DNA of 64,000 nucleotides from Nissolia schottii (lineage: Eukaryota > Streptophyta > Magnoliopsida > Fabales > Fabaceae). Below, in pieces: positions 10,923-22,812 of the stretch. Position 1 is the stretch's first letter; each line of letters starts with the position of its first letter. A model generated the notes under the pieces. That model did no database searches and had not been told where the DNA came from. It saw only the letters and a list, made by a program, of their open reading frames with translations. A program made the translations under genes and the position numbers. The DNA lies in the NCBI GenBank assembly GCA_003254905.1, contig QANU01083749.1, positions 1 to 64,000 of the forward strand. Direction: 5' to 3'.

Positions 10923-13065
10923 GAGTAGAAGCAGCAGCTCCAAGTTTCTTTTTTTTTTTTTTTTCTTTTTTCTTTTTTGATTATCACTTTTGGAACCAAT
11001 CTTTGGCATCTTGAGGCCAGAATTGATGAAAACAACAAGTGAAGAAAAAAGTAGGCATGATGATTCTGCAAGACCCACCTCACTCCCGCACCTCCCACTC
11101 CCAATAAAGGATTTGAGCTTTCATTTTGATCCTTTTCCTTAAACAATTGGCAAATGAAATACAAGTGGTGGTGGGGTTGCTGATTACAGAGAAATTATAA
11201 ATAAAAATAAAAATTGTGCATATGAAATTGCTACTAGTTTTTCTTCTTTTTTTTTTTTTTTTTTTATGTTTCTCCAGCTTTATGGAGGAAACTAATTAAT
11301 AAAGTAACGCACCAGTGAGAGAGGGGCTGTGGGCATCATAGACTCGCTGCCCCCATGTGAGAGGCTTTAAAGAGTATTAAGTTGTGAGTACCAGTAATGA
11401 TATTGATTCTTCCAAAGTTCAAATTTCTTGGGCTGATTGATGATATATTAAAACAATTTCAAATTTTTTACGTGGAGGAGGTTCCCTATTTCCTTACCTA
11501 TAAGAATTGCACATTTATGACTCCCTTTCCAAATTGAGTATTTGAAAATTTTTGAAGGGAAAATTAGTGGTAAGGACGGTTAAGGAGACCTAATTAAGAA
11601 AAATGACTAACAACTTTTAAATTATTAATGCTCTTTAAGCCATTGTTTTCACCTAATAGAAATTAGATCTACTAAGCCTAAAAAACTCATTCAAGAGGAA
11701 TTGATCGTGCATTAATACCACCAAGTTACGCATATATTTGTGACATGTTTGACTTTTATCTAATGTAGTTTTATGTATTTAAGTAAATTTGATTCAAGCA
11801 TTTCTACCCGCGACTAGGCTGAGTCATTAGTTCAATAGCGGAACCGAAAATAATTAAATAATTACATGAGAATACATTTCAACTTGCTAGTTGAACTAGC
11901 ACCTCAGCAACCTAGTACTTCGGCTTAGTTGCTGGTAGAATTGTTTGAACAAAATTTAATTAAATAAATAAGTAAAACTATATTAAATTGAAGCCATAAA
12001 TATTACAAATATATGTCTAGCTTAGTGGTATTAATGCATACTCTAATGCTCATGATTATAAGATCAATTCGTCTTGAAAGTTTTTTAGGCTCAACCGATT
12101 TAATTTTTATTCATTAAATACAATAATTTAATATTGACTATTAAAAGGTACCATTATCAAATGTTTAACGAAATTTTTTTACTCTCTCTAATTAAAAATA
12201 TTAGTGATCCTTCTTAATAATTTCTTTAGTATATTCCTTACCACTAATTTTCCCAATGTTGATTAGATAGAAATCAAACACCTCATGCATTCATAATTAG
12301 TAACAAAGAAGTATATGATGATCAAATCAAGTTGATGAATTTCAATTTTATTTCGAGTCATTCTGAATCTAAAATATTAGATAAAATATTAGATTTATTA
12401 TGATACAAAAATCTCTCTCGATATTTATACAAGATAAATTAACATAATTCTTATTTATTATAGCTGCCATTTCAAAATAATTTGACTCGTTAAGAATTTG
12501 GTATTTTCGTAAAAAAAATTCAAATGGGATAGTATACAACAAAATGTTGAATTTAATCTGAGTTGTGTCTTAAGAGTTTTTTTTGTTAATGTTAGTTAGT
12601 CTTGTGTTATTTTATATTGATTTATAAGATATCAATGGTAAGCTTGTAATTTAGTAGTTGTTCTATAACTTCATTAAGTTGAGAGTCCATTTTTATTCAT
12701 ATCCATCAAAATTTTATCTAATATTAAACGGTAAATAAGTTGTTGATAAATTACCTCACATTAAATAAATACAAGTATATTTCCAGTAAATAGCTGTATA
12801 CATGCAATACATACACTAATACAAACAAGATTTCTATACTTGGGGACCGCGGTTTAGGTTTGGAGGGCAGTGACAATAAGTGGGTTACTTTGGACTATAA
12901 AATTGACATTGAGCGTGGGTGACCAGGACACAAATGTGGGACCCTTTTCCATCTAATTCTGTTTGTTCAATTGAGTGTCATTCTTAAATCTTTTTCGAAG
13001 TGGGCATGCAAAGTGTCCTATAAGATTTTGATTGGTGTTAAGAAATTGGTCCTGTCGCGCATATT
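10923..13065. other. Upstream region of the lectin/PAN gene; no other gene
   Basis: Just 5' of the minus-strand start there is a long pyrimidine tract on the plus strand (10946-10979; purine-rich A/G in the transcript), probably leader sequence. Another T-run lies at 11248-11266. Beyond about 11.4 kb the sequence is AT-rich and without recognised genes. A 68-codon plus-strand frame at 12971-13177 has no family resemblance that I can name. Confidence 0.35.
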
Positions 13066-13067
13066 TG

Positions 13068-13098
13068 ACACGTGGGCAGGCGCTATCAAGACACGTGT
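13068..13098. promoter_or_regulatory. Pair of G-box / ABRE-type sites
   Basis: ACACGTGG at 13068-13075 and ACACGTGT at 13091-13098 both contain the palindromic CACGTG core, with starts 23 bases apart. Pairs of ACGT-core elements are the usual arrangement of bZIP/ABA-responsive or light-responsive promoters. The nearest start codon (10922, minus) is about 2.15 kb away, so a role is uncertain. Confidence 0.35.
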
Positions 13099-13379
13099 AC
13101 CACAGTGGCTGCTGACACTGCTCTTACGGTTGGATGACATGTTAGTTTCCAACTTCAATCCTCAATGGCAATGCTAGCTGCTGCCCCCATTTATGTCTCT
13201 CTGTTGGATGAAAAAACTTGGGAGGTCAGAGCATATGTTTGTAAGCTTAGATTATTTACCCAAATTTAGTAATGTCGCGGGTACATTAAAACTGAATCTA
13301 TTGTAAAGTTACCACGTACCTTATACATAATGATAATTGAGTATACTAATTTTTTTATTCACATCAACAATTTTTTTTA

Positions 13380-13900
13380 AATATGGAAATTAAATAAAAC
13401 TAGATTAATGTTGTATTAAATAACGAAAAGTAATTGCTACACTCTCTCTCATACTCTCCACTCACACTCGAAGTGTCCGAACTCACTATCATACACAAAT
13501 ATTCCAAATAGATGTACAAACTTTTGTACTTACATACACAAATTTTTTTTAATATTCAAAAACAAAAAATAAGACGAAAATAAAAGCAAAACAAAAAAAT
13601 TGATGTTCACACACACAAATCTTTAAATAAGCATATGCAAACATTAGTGCTCACACACACAAGCTTTTAAACAACCAGAAACAAAGAATATGAGTGAAAC
13701 GAAAATGAAAACGAACACGAAGAATAAAATTTGGTGCTCACATACACAAACTTTTAAATGAGCATGCATAAACTTTTCTATACACATGTAAACCTTTTGA
13801 ACAATCAAAAACAAAAAATATGAAGGGAATGAAAACGAAAACAAAAATTAAAAAGAAGAAGAAAACTTTGGTACTCACATCACAAACTTTTGTTTTATGA
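13380..13900. repeat. Dispersed CACAAACTTTT-rich repeat, copy 1
   Basis: A run of CACAAACTTTT, ATACACAAA and AACAAAAA words alternates with GAAAACGAAAAC-type A-rich stretches. It is led in by a phrase containing ATTAAATAACGAAAA and then ACACTCTCTC. The same order of phrases occurs at 33780-34190, so these are two copies of one dispersed repeat. I see no coding capacity and no clear terminal repeats. Confidence 0.5.
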
Positions 13901-15235
13901 GAATTTTGGTCTATATCACATATGGATTGCTCACCACTACAATGTAATTCCCACGTATTGGGGATCCTTTTAATGAGAATGCGAATTTGGAGAAAGGAAT
14001 TATGAATAAAGCACTAAATAAATTCGAAAGTCGTACAATAACCATAGGCAAATGGATAAACAACAAGAACATAAAGGAAATAAAAGATAGAAACTAATCC
14101 TATAGAAATTGAAAGACAAAAAAACAAGTAAAAAGGGAATTACTTGATTCTTCTCCTAAACTCGAATTGTCCTGGGACGTGTATGAGGTTGTGAGAATTC
14201 ACAAGTATTCTTCCACTTCATTTCATCTTTGATCGTCCTATTATTGGCCTCAGAGTCTTCATGCATGCTTGCCACGTGTCCACCTCTCAAAAGTGTATGC
14301 ATGTTCTCTAATAAATGCTGCCCATTATCCATACATGTTGTATCCCAAAAAACTTCTCTTTTTGAATTTGATTTAAAAAGAGGCGCCAACAATTGTCTTT
14401 TTCTCTATACCTCTTTGTAGGATGGCGTGAAGTGATCATAGTTGTTACTTCTAAAAGTTATCAAAGTCTCATATAGGGTCACCACCTTAGAGTGACAAGT
14501 ATTCGACCTTTTTACAAGTCGACCACTTAATATCATTACGCCAATATTCGTCATTAATTCATACCTTTAATATCACCTCAACCATTGTTCATTCGTTTGA
14601 TCAATTAACGTCTTTGAGTCTGTTTTCATCAAGATGGGGTCATTCAGTTTGACCTAATCCTAAGCAAACCTTTCATCTTCGTTATTCTCTAGCATTTTAC
14701 TCAAACATCCTTACCTTAAACCTTCATATTCTTTTGCTGATTATTTTGATATAACAAGATGCCCCAATATTTTCCTTTGAAGAAGCTGAAAATATTAATT
14801 CATCATATCCTTCGACTAAGATCTTTATTTCATTCATAAAATATATTAAAAAAACTCTGAAAGTAACTGATGGGTTTTCAGGCCATCATTGTTAGCCTTG
14901 TCACATCACATCCCTACTCCTGATCTATTTTTGTCTCTCCCATAGCGTAATCGTTACTTTGTCTGACCAATACATCTGGGGTCTATTTGTCTATGCTATT
15001 TCTTATTGAGGTCGATTGTGATAATTTTTCTATCTATCTCCCTTAACGCATGTTTCTTCGACACTTACCTTTTGACCAAGAAAACTCTTTGTTTGATGGA
15101 ATCATATTCGAACGATACATTTTATTTTTTTAAGGTCAACATACATATCTCTCGACTTTTCATCTTCCCATTACATAAAATAACATAAATTCACGTCATC
15201 TCTCCCATCGGTTTCCCCCAAATTTCATGCCAAGA
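13901..15235. other. Intergenic sequence, no gene seen
   Basis: Short frames only. The minus-strand frame at 14392-14156 has no motif I recognise. The stretch next to 15240 may belong to the fossil element that follows but shows no readable protein similarity. Confidence 0.35.
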
Positions 15236-15239
15236 AGGT

Positions 15240-17767
15240 AGAAGTTGTACAGTAGTGGCCAAGGCCAACAACACCGTCAGAGATCCGCAATTTCTTGGGT
15301 TTACCTGGGTATTATTGCTGCTCGTGAAAAACTTCTCAAAAATAGCATCACCATCAACAAAGCTCACACAGAAAGAGGTCAAGTTTGTATGGTTGATAGA
15401 ATGTAAGGGCAGTTTTCAAAAGTTGAAGGACAACTTAACCTCAGCACTAGTGCTTGTGCTACCCTCAAGAGTGGGTGGGTTTTCCATCTTTTGTGACGCT
15501 TCAAGGGTTGGCATTAGGTGCGTACTTATGCAGCATGATCAGGTTATCGCCTATGTATCCAAGAAACTTAAGAAGCACGAAGAAAACTACCCTACTCATG
15601 ATTTAGAGATGGTAGCAGTGATCTTCACTTTGAAGATATGGAGGCACTATCTGTATGGGGAACCATGTAAGATCTTCACAGACCATAAGAGTCTATAGTA
15701 TATCTTCAAGAGAAGGAACTGAACATCAGGTAGCGCAAATGGGTAAAGTTGTTGAAGGATTACGAGTGCACCGTCCATTATCACCCGGGTAAGGCCAATG
15801 TGGTTTCCGATGCTCTATGCAGGAAATCCAAAGGTGGTTTGGCTCATATCGCTCCAGTACGATGGTAGTCAGTGGCAGATATCCACAAGTTGACAGCAAA
15901 TGGATTCAGGTTCAGCATAAGTGAGTCAGGGGCGCTCTTGGCCGACCTCGAGGACCAGACTATGCCCTTGTTTGATGAGATCAAAAGGTGGCAAACAGAA
16001 GATCCTATGATAAGGGAAAGAATTATAAGGGCCGAGAGCAGCATAATTTCTGAGTTTTTGGTGGATTCAGAAAGGGTGCTACGGGTAGGGACGTGGTTGT
16101 CTGTCCCTATCATCAGTGAGTTAAGAAACAAAGTTATGGAAGAAGCTCATAATACAACTTCCTTAGTCCATCCAGGATCGACAAAGATGTATTAAAGGAA
16201 CTCGTTCGGAGCTTCAGATTTCTCCCTCAAGTGTGGTGTTTCTTGCTCTTTATTTCTCTTTTTGTGAAGACACAACGTCTTCACCTAAGTAAGTAGCCAA
16301 TCCTTTTATGGATGACGTAGGGTAGTAGGCCCTGGAGCTATTACCTTAGTAGTGGCAGCGCTGTGGCGGTCCTCAACCGCAATGGTGATGCCAGATCCCC
16401 ATAGCGATACCAGTTCACTACTACGATACCCTTCAATTATAATTTATTAAGCTTTCTGATGGTGTTGTTTATGGTTTTCAAGGTGCCAATGCTACACTGC
16501 TTGGAGCTTCTGGTGCCAGTGTTCCCCAGTCTCAGGTTTTTTTAGCTGAGTGGAGGTCGTGACGCTTCGAAGGTGTGCCAAATTAGTGGTCCATTAATTG
16601 AGTCAGTTATGTTTATGATTATTATGATTATCATTACCTGTTCAGTTAACATGCTCAGAAGATGACATGCTAGGATAAAGATCTATGTGAATATTATATG
16701 ATACATGATGATATATTTAGAATTGTTTGGTTAGGTTTAAATAACAAACTTTAATAAAGACTTCGGTTAAGGAAGGGTCCTAGGTAAGGGAAGGTTCTGG
16801 CTAGGAAAGACTCGGTACTTAAGCTATCCTTTGTGACGCACCTCTCTTTCTTGGGAAACTCTCTAAGCACGGGGCTACAGTCCTTAGTTCTGGATGAGTA
16901 ACAAGACTAAAGCATAAATTGGCTAGGATCCTACCTTTCATAAACAGGTAGGCTTAGTATCTAACAACTTTGGTATTCAATCTAGCTCACCCAAACTAAA
17001 AGACTTCATAAATAGTATGCCTCAAGGTAGATGACTCAACTCAATTAAAATACATATATATTCAGTAGTATATGGGGTCAGTATCCCCACAATTACATTC
17101 AGGACTATTCAGATTAAGGGTATGCGTATCCTCAAAGATCTAATATCCGGATTCCAAAATACCCAGAATCGCGAGGATTTATCTTGGTAAAGCAAGGTCA
17201 AGCTCGCACTCCCTTGACTCGAGGATCGAGAAACATATCTCCTCGCACCCCTCTGCCGGAGGCGGGTATACGCTATTGACAGAAACAAATTTACTTTTCA
17301 GCTATTACTTTTCAGCATTTGCTTTCATATGCATTATTTATTGTCCAACTATATACATTGTATTATGTGCAGTATATATTATGTGAGTAGTACCAAGGCA
17401 CCCACCACTGAATTGACAACTCACTCCGCTGTCATGTTCGTCAAATACAATAGAGGAAAGTGAGAATGTCCCCCTTGTCTAGTAGCAGCGAGGTCCAGCG
17501 TCTGTGGTAAGCTCCAGTTTGTAATGGCGTCTACCAAGGTTTATATTTATTAAATATGCTCTAGATCACTTAGGCAGGATCCCGTTTCCACATACGTGCA
17601 TTAGTTTGGTATTTATTTCAGAGATGATGTATTTCAAGATATTATTCAGATAATATATTTACAAAGGAGGCTATTTATTATCATGCACAAACGTTAGTAT
17701 GCCACGTCAGAGCTTCCGTAAGGATAGTAGTCCTATGCGCGATCACGTCCTAAGTTGGGGCGTGACA
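15240..17767 (+). mobile_element. Fossil Ty3/gypsy retrotransposon piece (pol part and LTR-like 3' region)
   Basis: The part from about 15280 to 16195 resembles the end of the reverse transcriptase, RNase H ([39 protein letters not shown]) and the integrase zinc-binding region of a Ty3/gypsy polyprotein. The wording is that of plant chromovirus-type elements. From about 16440 to 17767 the sequence has no protein similarity, and its end (GGGGCGTGACA) resembles the end of a gypsy LTR. The exact LTR borders are uncertain. The copy is clearly broken, with several interruptions and much of the element absent, and looks old. No matching 5' LTR was found in the window. Confidence 0.75.
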
Positions 17768-17979
17768 AACACGCTTGAGGAGCTATGGCGCTAACGTCAA
17801 TTTTTTGGAATGCGCTACAACTCTATAACACTACATGAGAGCTACGGCATTGGCTCTGAATCTCTTGAATGTGCTGCCACACATGGCTATAGTGCTAGCC
17901 CTAATCAACAAAACTGGACAAAATGGTGATCAATTAAACCCTAAGGCATGGAAATTTTACATGATCCTACGAAAACTTG

Positions 17980-18602
17980 TGGATAATACCTGCGACAGGA
18001 TGAATATGGGGAAGGGTTTTTCACTCACGAATAATGGGAATGAATATTTTATATACTTGCTCATTAAATGGGAGTGGGGGTGAGACCATTACCCCTGTAT
18101 TTGCAGGTACCTGATATGAATACATATTTAAATTACTCATAATTATATAAATATATATATAATGAAATCCTTATTTTATGAACTCTAATTTGAATTTCCT
18201 ATATTTCTTCGCGTTCTCTAACTTTTATTCCTCAAACCCACAATTGTCTTGTAATCTAATACATTCTATATGTGCTTTATCATTATTTAGATTTGTAAAA
18301 TTAAGAATTGTTACTATTCTAATTTATTATTATTTTTTAGTTCAGGTGTTTTATGTTGATGGATCTATATAGATTATGCTCAAGTAACTTTGGTTCTATT
18401 TGAACAAATCTCTTAAAATTATTATTAGAATTTGCTTTTATTTTTTAAAATTAAAATTTTTTAATGATATATTAAATACATGTGAATATGCATGAGTACT
18501 CATTTATCTGCGAAAATACCAGAAGACGAATACCCGCTTCAATTTTTCATCTGCGGGACAGTGGCTATCCCTTGCCCCAACCCACCCCATTGTCGTCCCT
18601 AG
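17980..18602. mobile_element. Possible non-autonomous hAT-like element remnant
   Basis: On the minus strand the right edge begins TAGGGACGACAATGGGG (18586-18602), a form of the TAGGGATGGCAAT-type end seen in plant hAT relatives. G-rich phrases such as ATGGGAGTGGGGGTGAGACC and GGTACCTG lie near 18000-18115. A similar start (AGGGATGACAATGTGGG) is at 32944. I could not identify the left terminal repeat or a target duplication. Confidence 0.3.
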
Positions 18603-19470
18603 CGCCTTGTCCCTTTCCTGACCCTTAGCCATAGAGGCTACGACCTTAATCACATTATTCTCGTTTTCAGCAAATAAGCCCAAGCTCTTTTTCAAGAGCC
18701 CAAAATTTTCTGGCCTCTTTAACTCCACTTGATCAAAGTCCAGAGGAGATCCATGGGAAAGGCCCAAAACAGGAGACCCATGATCCCATTGCACCCATAT
18801 TGGGAACTCCTCATTACTTCCGAACTTCTATGGTACATGCATAACTTCGGTGTGCAGAATTTGAATCATAACGTAACGTTTTGGTTTCAACACACCTACA
18901 GTGTTTTAAGATAAACCAGGAATCTAAGATATGCTATTCAAGCCTAGTCAGAAAGGGATTTGATTGGTGTTGGCAAGATAAGATTCTCTGTTACAAGGGT
19001 TTTAATATTAGTCTTCATTTGTTTAACAAATAGATATAGAAAATGGTACTCTCATCTAAATTTTTTATATGGCTATCATGTGTAATATCTTAGCATTAGC
19101 TAAGAAGGTGCGACCCCTATATAGTATTTGCAAATGAAAAGTTAATGCTAAAAGATTAGATATAGTAAGTAAGACCATGTTAAAAATTCACGTAACATTC
19201 ATTTCTTAGATGAATGTGTTAATTGACATAGTTGTCTAGCTAGTGTATTAATTTACACTTTCATTTTTTAATTTTTATAATGGTGGTTGTGAGGTTTAAA
19301 TTTTAAATCCCACATATACTACACAAACTCTTTATAATTCTTTATCACTAAACTATTCTTAATAGTTTATCAGTGAACTTTTAAATTGTCAATATACAAT
19401 TTAAATTTTCATGAATTAATTATAGCACGATAGAGAAATTTACTTGAAACTGGATTAGGGAAAGTATTTG
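18603..19470. other. Intergenic sequence, no gene seen
   Basis: AT-rich, only short frames, with no similarity recognised. Confidence 0.35.
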
Positions 19471-19479
19471 TACCGAGGT

Positions 19480-19970
19480 ATGATCCTCGGGACAAGCCGA
19501 ATCCTAGAGTTTCTCTGCAAGTGGTGGGTCTCCTTTGTTGAAAGTCTCGTGGGTACCTGCAAGAACTCTGACGCTCAAGTCAATAAGAGAATGAGGTGAT
19601 GGAGTAAGCAAGAGTGAGATGACCCTATACCTAGGATGTTGCTAGGGGTTAAATACCTGCGTGATACCTGAGTGCTGCAGATTGTTCCGCGTGGTTTGAT
19701 GGGGGAGGATATCTCGGACCGTGGGGCTCGCTAGGGAGAGAGCATCTCGGGTCGCGTTATCCTTTGAGGGGTGATCATCTCAGGCCGTTACGTTGGCTTG
19801 CTGGAGAGACGCTATGGTCGGGTGGGGTTGCTCCACGGGACGATTTGGTCGGGTCAGGTTGCTCCACGAGACGATTTGGTCGGGACGGGTTGCTCCACGG
19901 ACCCTTGGGCCTGAGCCTCTAGAGTGGGCCTTTATAGTCCAGTCCATAATAGTATTAGTAGCTCATTATT
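19480..19970 (-). mobile_element. GC-rich LTR-like fragment, probably Ty3/gypsy (Tat/Ogre type)
   Basis: This block is much more GC-rich than its surroundings. Read on the minus strand it has a TATA-like GGTATTTAACCCC followed about 100 bases later by TTGACTTGAGCGTCAGAG and TTCTTGCAGGTACCC. To my knowledge that phrase is typical of the transcribed part of LTRs from Tat/Ogre-type gypsy elements. Upstream of the TATA-like box are three 31-bp tandem copies. No coding part is beside it, so it is a solo or partial LTR. Family assignment rests on memory of related LTRs and is tentative. Confidence 0.4.
19815..19901. repeat. 31-bp tandem triplication inside the LTR-like block
   Basis: Copies begin at 19815, 19846 and 19877 (TGGTCGGG...GTTGCTCCACGRGACGATT), with an exact 31-base period and only a few differences between copies; the third copy is partial. 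In the minus-strand reading they sit where the enhancer (U3) part of an LTR would be. Confidence 0.8.
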
Positions 19971-20690
19971 GAGTATTAGTTCATTTACGAAAACCCCCTT
20001 TGCACCTTAAATCTATCCTGTCAAATAAAAATCGTATGTATAACATGGTCTTTCTTGAAAAATATTAAACTTATATCAATTTTTATCAACTGTTTTCACT
20101 ATTAACCATGAAACACGTTTTTCTTAATTTATTTTTATTTTTATTTGAATATTGATGCTACTTGGGTTCTGAAACTTATAAATAAAAGAAATTATTCATT
20201 TTAAAAGTGGTTAATAGATAATGTCTGCGTTTTAAAAGTGGTTAATATTAATCTGGAACATTCCATACTATGCTTCAGAAACATTAGCTAAATAAATAAT
20301 GTATGCATTTTCATACATGAGATATGCTGTGCTGTTTTGGCCTTTCGAATAATGCTGTCTTCGTTATGGGTTTCCGTGGCTAAATAATAACAAAAATAAG
20401 TAAAAACATTCACATCATGATAGGAATTTGGATGTGGAAATCCTACACGGCAAACATACAAAGAAGTGCCATAATAATAAAAAGCAACGATGTCGAAAGC
20501 CATTTAGTTTTTTGAATCTATAATTTTCTGTTTTTGTCGTTTTCGCCAAACTCTAATACCGTTTGGTATGATTAATAGGATAGGATCTAGTGATATAAAA
20601 TTTGATTGTACAAAACTTGATAGCATGAGGACTAAATTCTTAACTTTATGGGGTGGGGTTTACTATATCATTACATAAAATATCACATTA
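19971..20690. other. Intergenic sequence, no gene seen
   Basis: AT-rich, with no frame that I recognise and no clear repeat structure. Confidence 0.35.
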
Positions 20691-21720
20691 TGGTCGAGGA
20701 GAGGCCTAGTAGTGTCCCACCATTCGAGAGCGGCGCCTTTCAGTTTCCGGGAGGCAAACTTGACCTTCTAGGCCTCTGAGCAGTGCATGTCTTCAAAATT
20801 TTGCTCCATTTCTCTGAGCCAACTATGGACTTGCTCTGGGTCTATGATTCCTGTGAAGATGGGAGGGTTAGCATGGCAGAAATCTACAAATTTCCTTGCA
20901 TCTGCTTCTTCATTGGTTGGGGTGGTCTGCCGTTGGATATTAGAATCTGCTATTCTATCAGCGACGCGAGCCAACTCGCAGATTAGGACTGCAAGGCCTG
21001 CTGGCTCGTCCTCGGTACGCTGTATAGTATCTCTTCGGGGTGGCGTGGCTAAATTGTTGTACCTGCACAAATCCCGAGTTGATCAGGCTCAAGTAAGGCT
21101 AATACACATAGCTTAGCACATACAACTTAGAAGAGTCATACACTGTGGTCATACTCGGAAGCATAGTGCAGCTCAGTCCGCAGGCTCACTTGGACCAAAC
21201 TGCTCTGATACCAACTATGACACCCTTAGCTAATTGTTTACGCTTAAGTCGTATGCAATGCTCACTAGGTTGTTAAGTAACTGGTGCGGAATACTCATAG
21301 TCCTTCATTACTTTCGAAAATATTTGATTAGGGAAAATATGGACCATTTTTAAATTTTTCTTGCTTGTGATTAATTATTAAAGTAGGAGCTGCGTATGAA
21401 CAAGATATACAATACAAATGATAAAGCCTTAGACTTACGATCAGTAATCAATTACTTACGATCAGTAATCAATTATAGTATAATCAGATAGAGAAGCAAA
21501 CATATGGTCCATTACATGTATTTACAACCATCCACATAGTGTTATAATAATTTACATATAAACAACATATCCATCAAAAGACATTGTTCATTCCTTTTAA
21601 CAAAAGATCCGTCTAACGCGTAGCTACACTAGCTAGTATTCACAGCCTTGAAGTCTTGTCTCCCAGATACCGGCGACCCATACCCCGTTCTTCACAGTCA
21701 TTTATCTAATTTTGCATGCC
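20690..21720 (-). mobile_element. Fossil Ty3/gypsy 5' end (LTR, primer site, gag part), reverse strand
   Basis: On the minus strand, 21070-20768 encodes the N-terminal part of a retrotransposon gag protein (PPIFTGIIDPEQVHSWLREM, then EQNFEDMHCSE). Upstream, at about 21200-21216, the minus strand reads GTTGGTATCAGAGCAG, the classic primer-binding site complementary to initiator methionine tRNA. It follows a TAAGGGTGTCA end typical of a 5' LTR, which would then lie from about 21220 up to roughly 21720; that outer border is not sharp. Only the beginning of the element is present, and the copy is broken and old. It lies opposite in orientation to the pol fossil at 15.2-17.8 kb, so the two need not come from one insertion. 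Confidence 0.68.
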
Positions 21721-21829
21721 GTACAAAATAGAATTATGAAAATTATATTTTCTTACGGATAATTCTTGCATTAGACATGACCTTCTAGGAGGCTTTTAAG
21801 TTGTATCTTATATGTTACGGAGAATAATG

Positions 21830-22190
21830 CACCAAGTAGTTTAGGGTGGGTCAATTTTATTTAGCCGCATTTTTAAACTGTGGTTAAATACATTTTAAAA
21901 GTATGGCTAAATGAGGTGGGGTAAAATTAAGAATGTAGTTAGCCACAATTTTAAAATGTATTTACCACAATTTAAAAGTGTGGCTAAATGAAATAAGCAT
22001 TAGTAAAGAGGGATGAGGTGGGGTGAAATTGAGAATGCATTTAGCAACACTTTTAAAATGTATTTAACCACAATTTAAAAGTACAGCTAAATGAAATGAC
22101 ACTAATGCAGATAAATGAGGTAGGGTAAAATTGAAAATGCATTTAACCACATATTTTAAATGTATTTAATAATAGTGCAATTAAATAAAA
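21830..22190. repeat. 102-bp tandem repeat with internal inverted motifs
   Basis: The word GAGGTRGGGT returns at 21913, 22015 and 22117, exactly 102 bases apart. Each unit repeats the same order: GAGGTGGGGTRAAATT, then AATGYATTTAGC, CACAATTTAAAAGT, and GTGGCTAAATGAAAT. About 3.5 units are present. Inside a unit TTAGCCACA and TGTGGCTAA face each other, so single strands could fold into hairpins. The array ends about 620 bases before the PYD4-like start codon. Confidence 0.78.
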
Positions 22191-22642
22191 TTAGTTTATC
22201 TTAAATTACTTTATGCATCATTCTCTCATACACATAAAAATGCAACTTAGAAAGATGCTATTCAAGTTTTAAATGAGTTAAAACAATACAAAACGCAACA
22301 ATAACCAAAACTATATTATTAGTACATTTCCATTATAATATAGATGACGTGGCAGACACTTCATACCAATAATTATATCTGTCCTTACTCATCCCAATTT
22401 TCCATTAATTGCGAAGATTTGTGTCTACATTCATGGGATCTTCCCATAAAGCAAAACTAGACCCTTTTCATTTTTTTTATTGTTGCAACTATCATGACGG
22501 GGTTAGTAATAAACAACATCAAAATTCCTTACACGGGTATCCATTTACCATAATCGGACGCATCTCCCAAATTTTACGGCAGTGAATTCCCAGGCAGTAA
22601 TCCTCCACCAATCACCTCTCTCCACGTCACCACCTTCCTTCC

Positions 22643-22652
22643 AATATATATC
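22643..22652 (+). promoter_or_regulatory. TATA-box candidate of the PYD4-like gene
   Basis: AATATATATC lies about 165 bases before the start codon, followed by a C/T-rich stretch suitable for a transcription start. A CCACGTCA (ACGT-core) element stands just upstream at 22622-22629. Position and sequence fit a plant core promoter, but no start site can be proved from sequence. Confidence 0.4.
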
Positions 22653-22812
22653 CCTTCACCCATTCCCCTTCCCACCATCCCTCGGCAGCATTCTTATCTC
22701 TCTCTCATCATTCCCTTCCCATTCTTTCCATTTTCTCGAAATCTATTTGCAGGGTTCCGGTCGGGTCCTGCATTCTCGGATCTTTGCCGGAATCCTCCGC
22801 CGACGAGGAGAA

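Noticed and set aside
12971-13177. 68-codon plus-strand frame
   Set aside because: No homologous motif, no splice partners and no conserved context; length is expected by chance.
19815-19901. Regular 31-base repeats resembling a CRISPR array
   Set aside because: The units are directly tandem with no spacers, in a plant nuclear genome, inside an LTR-like block.
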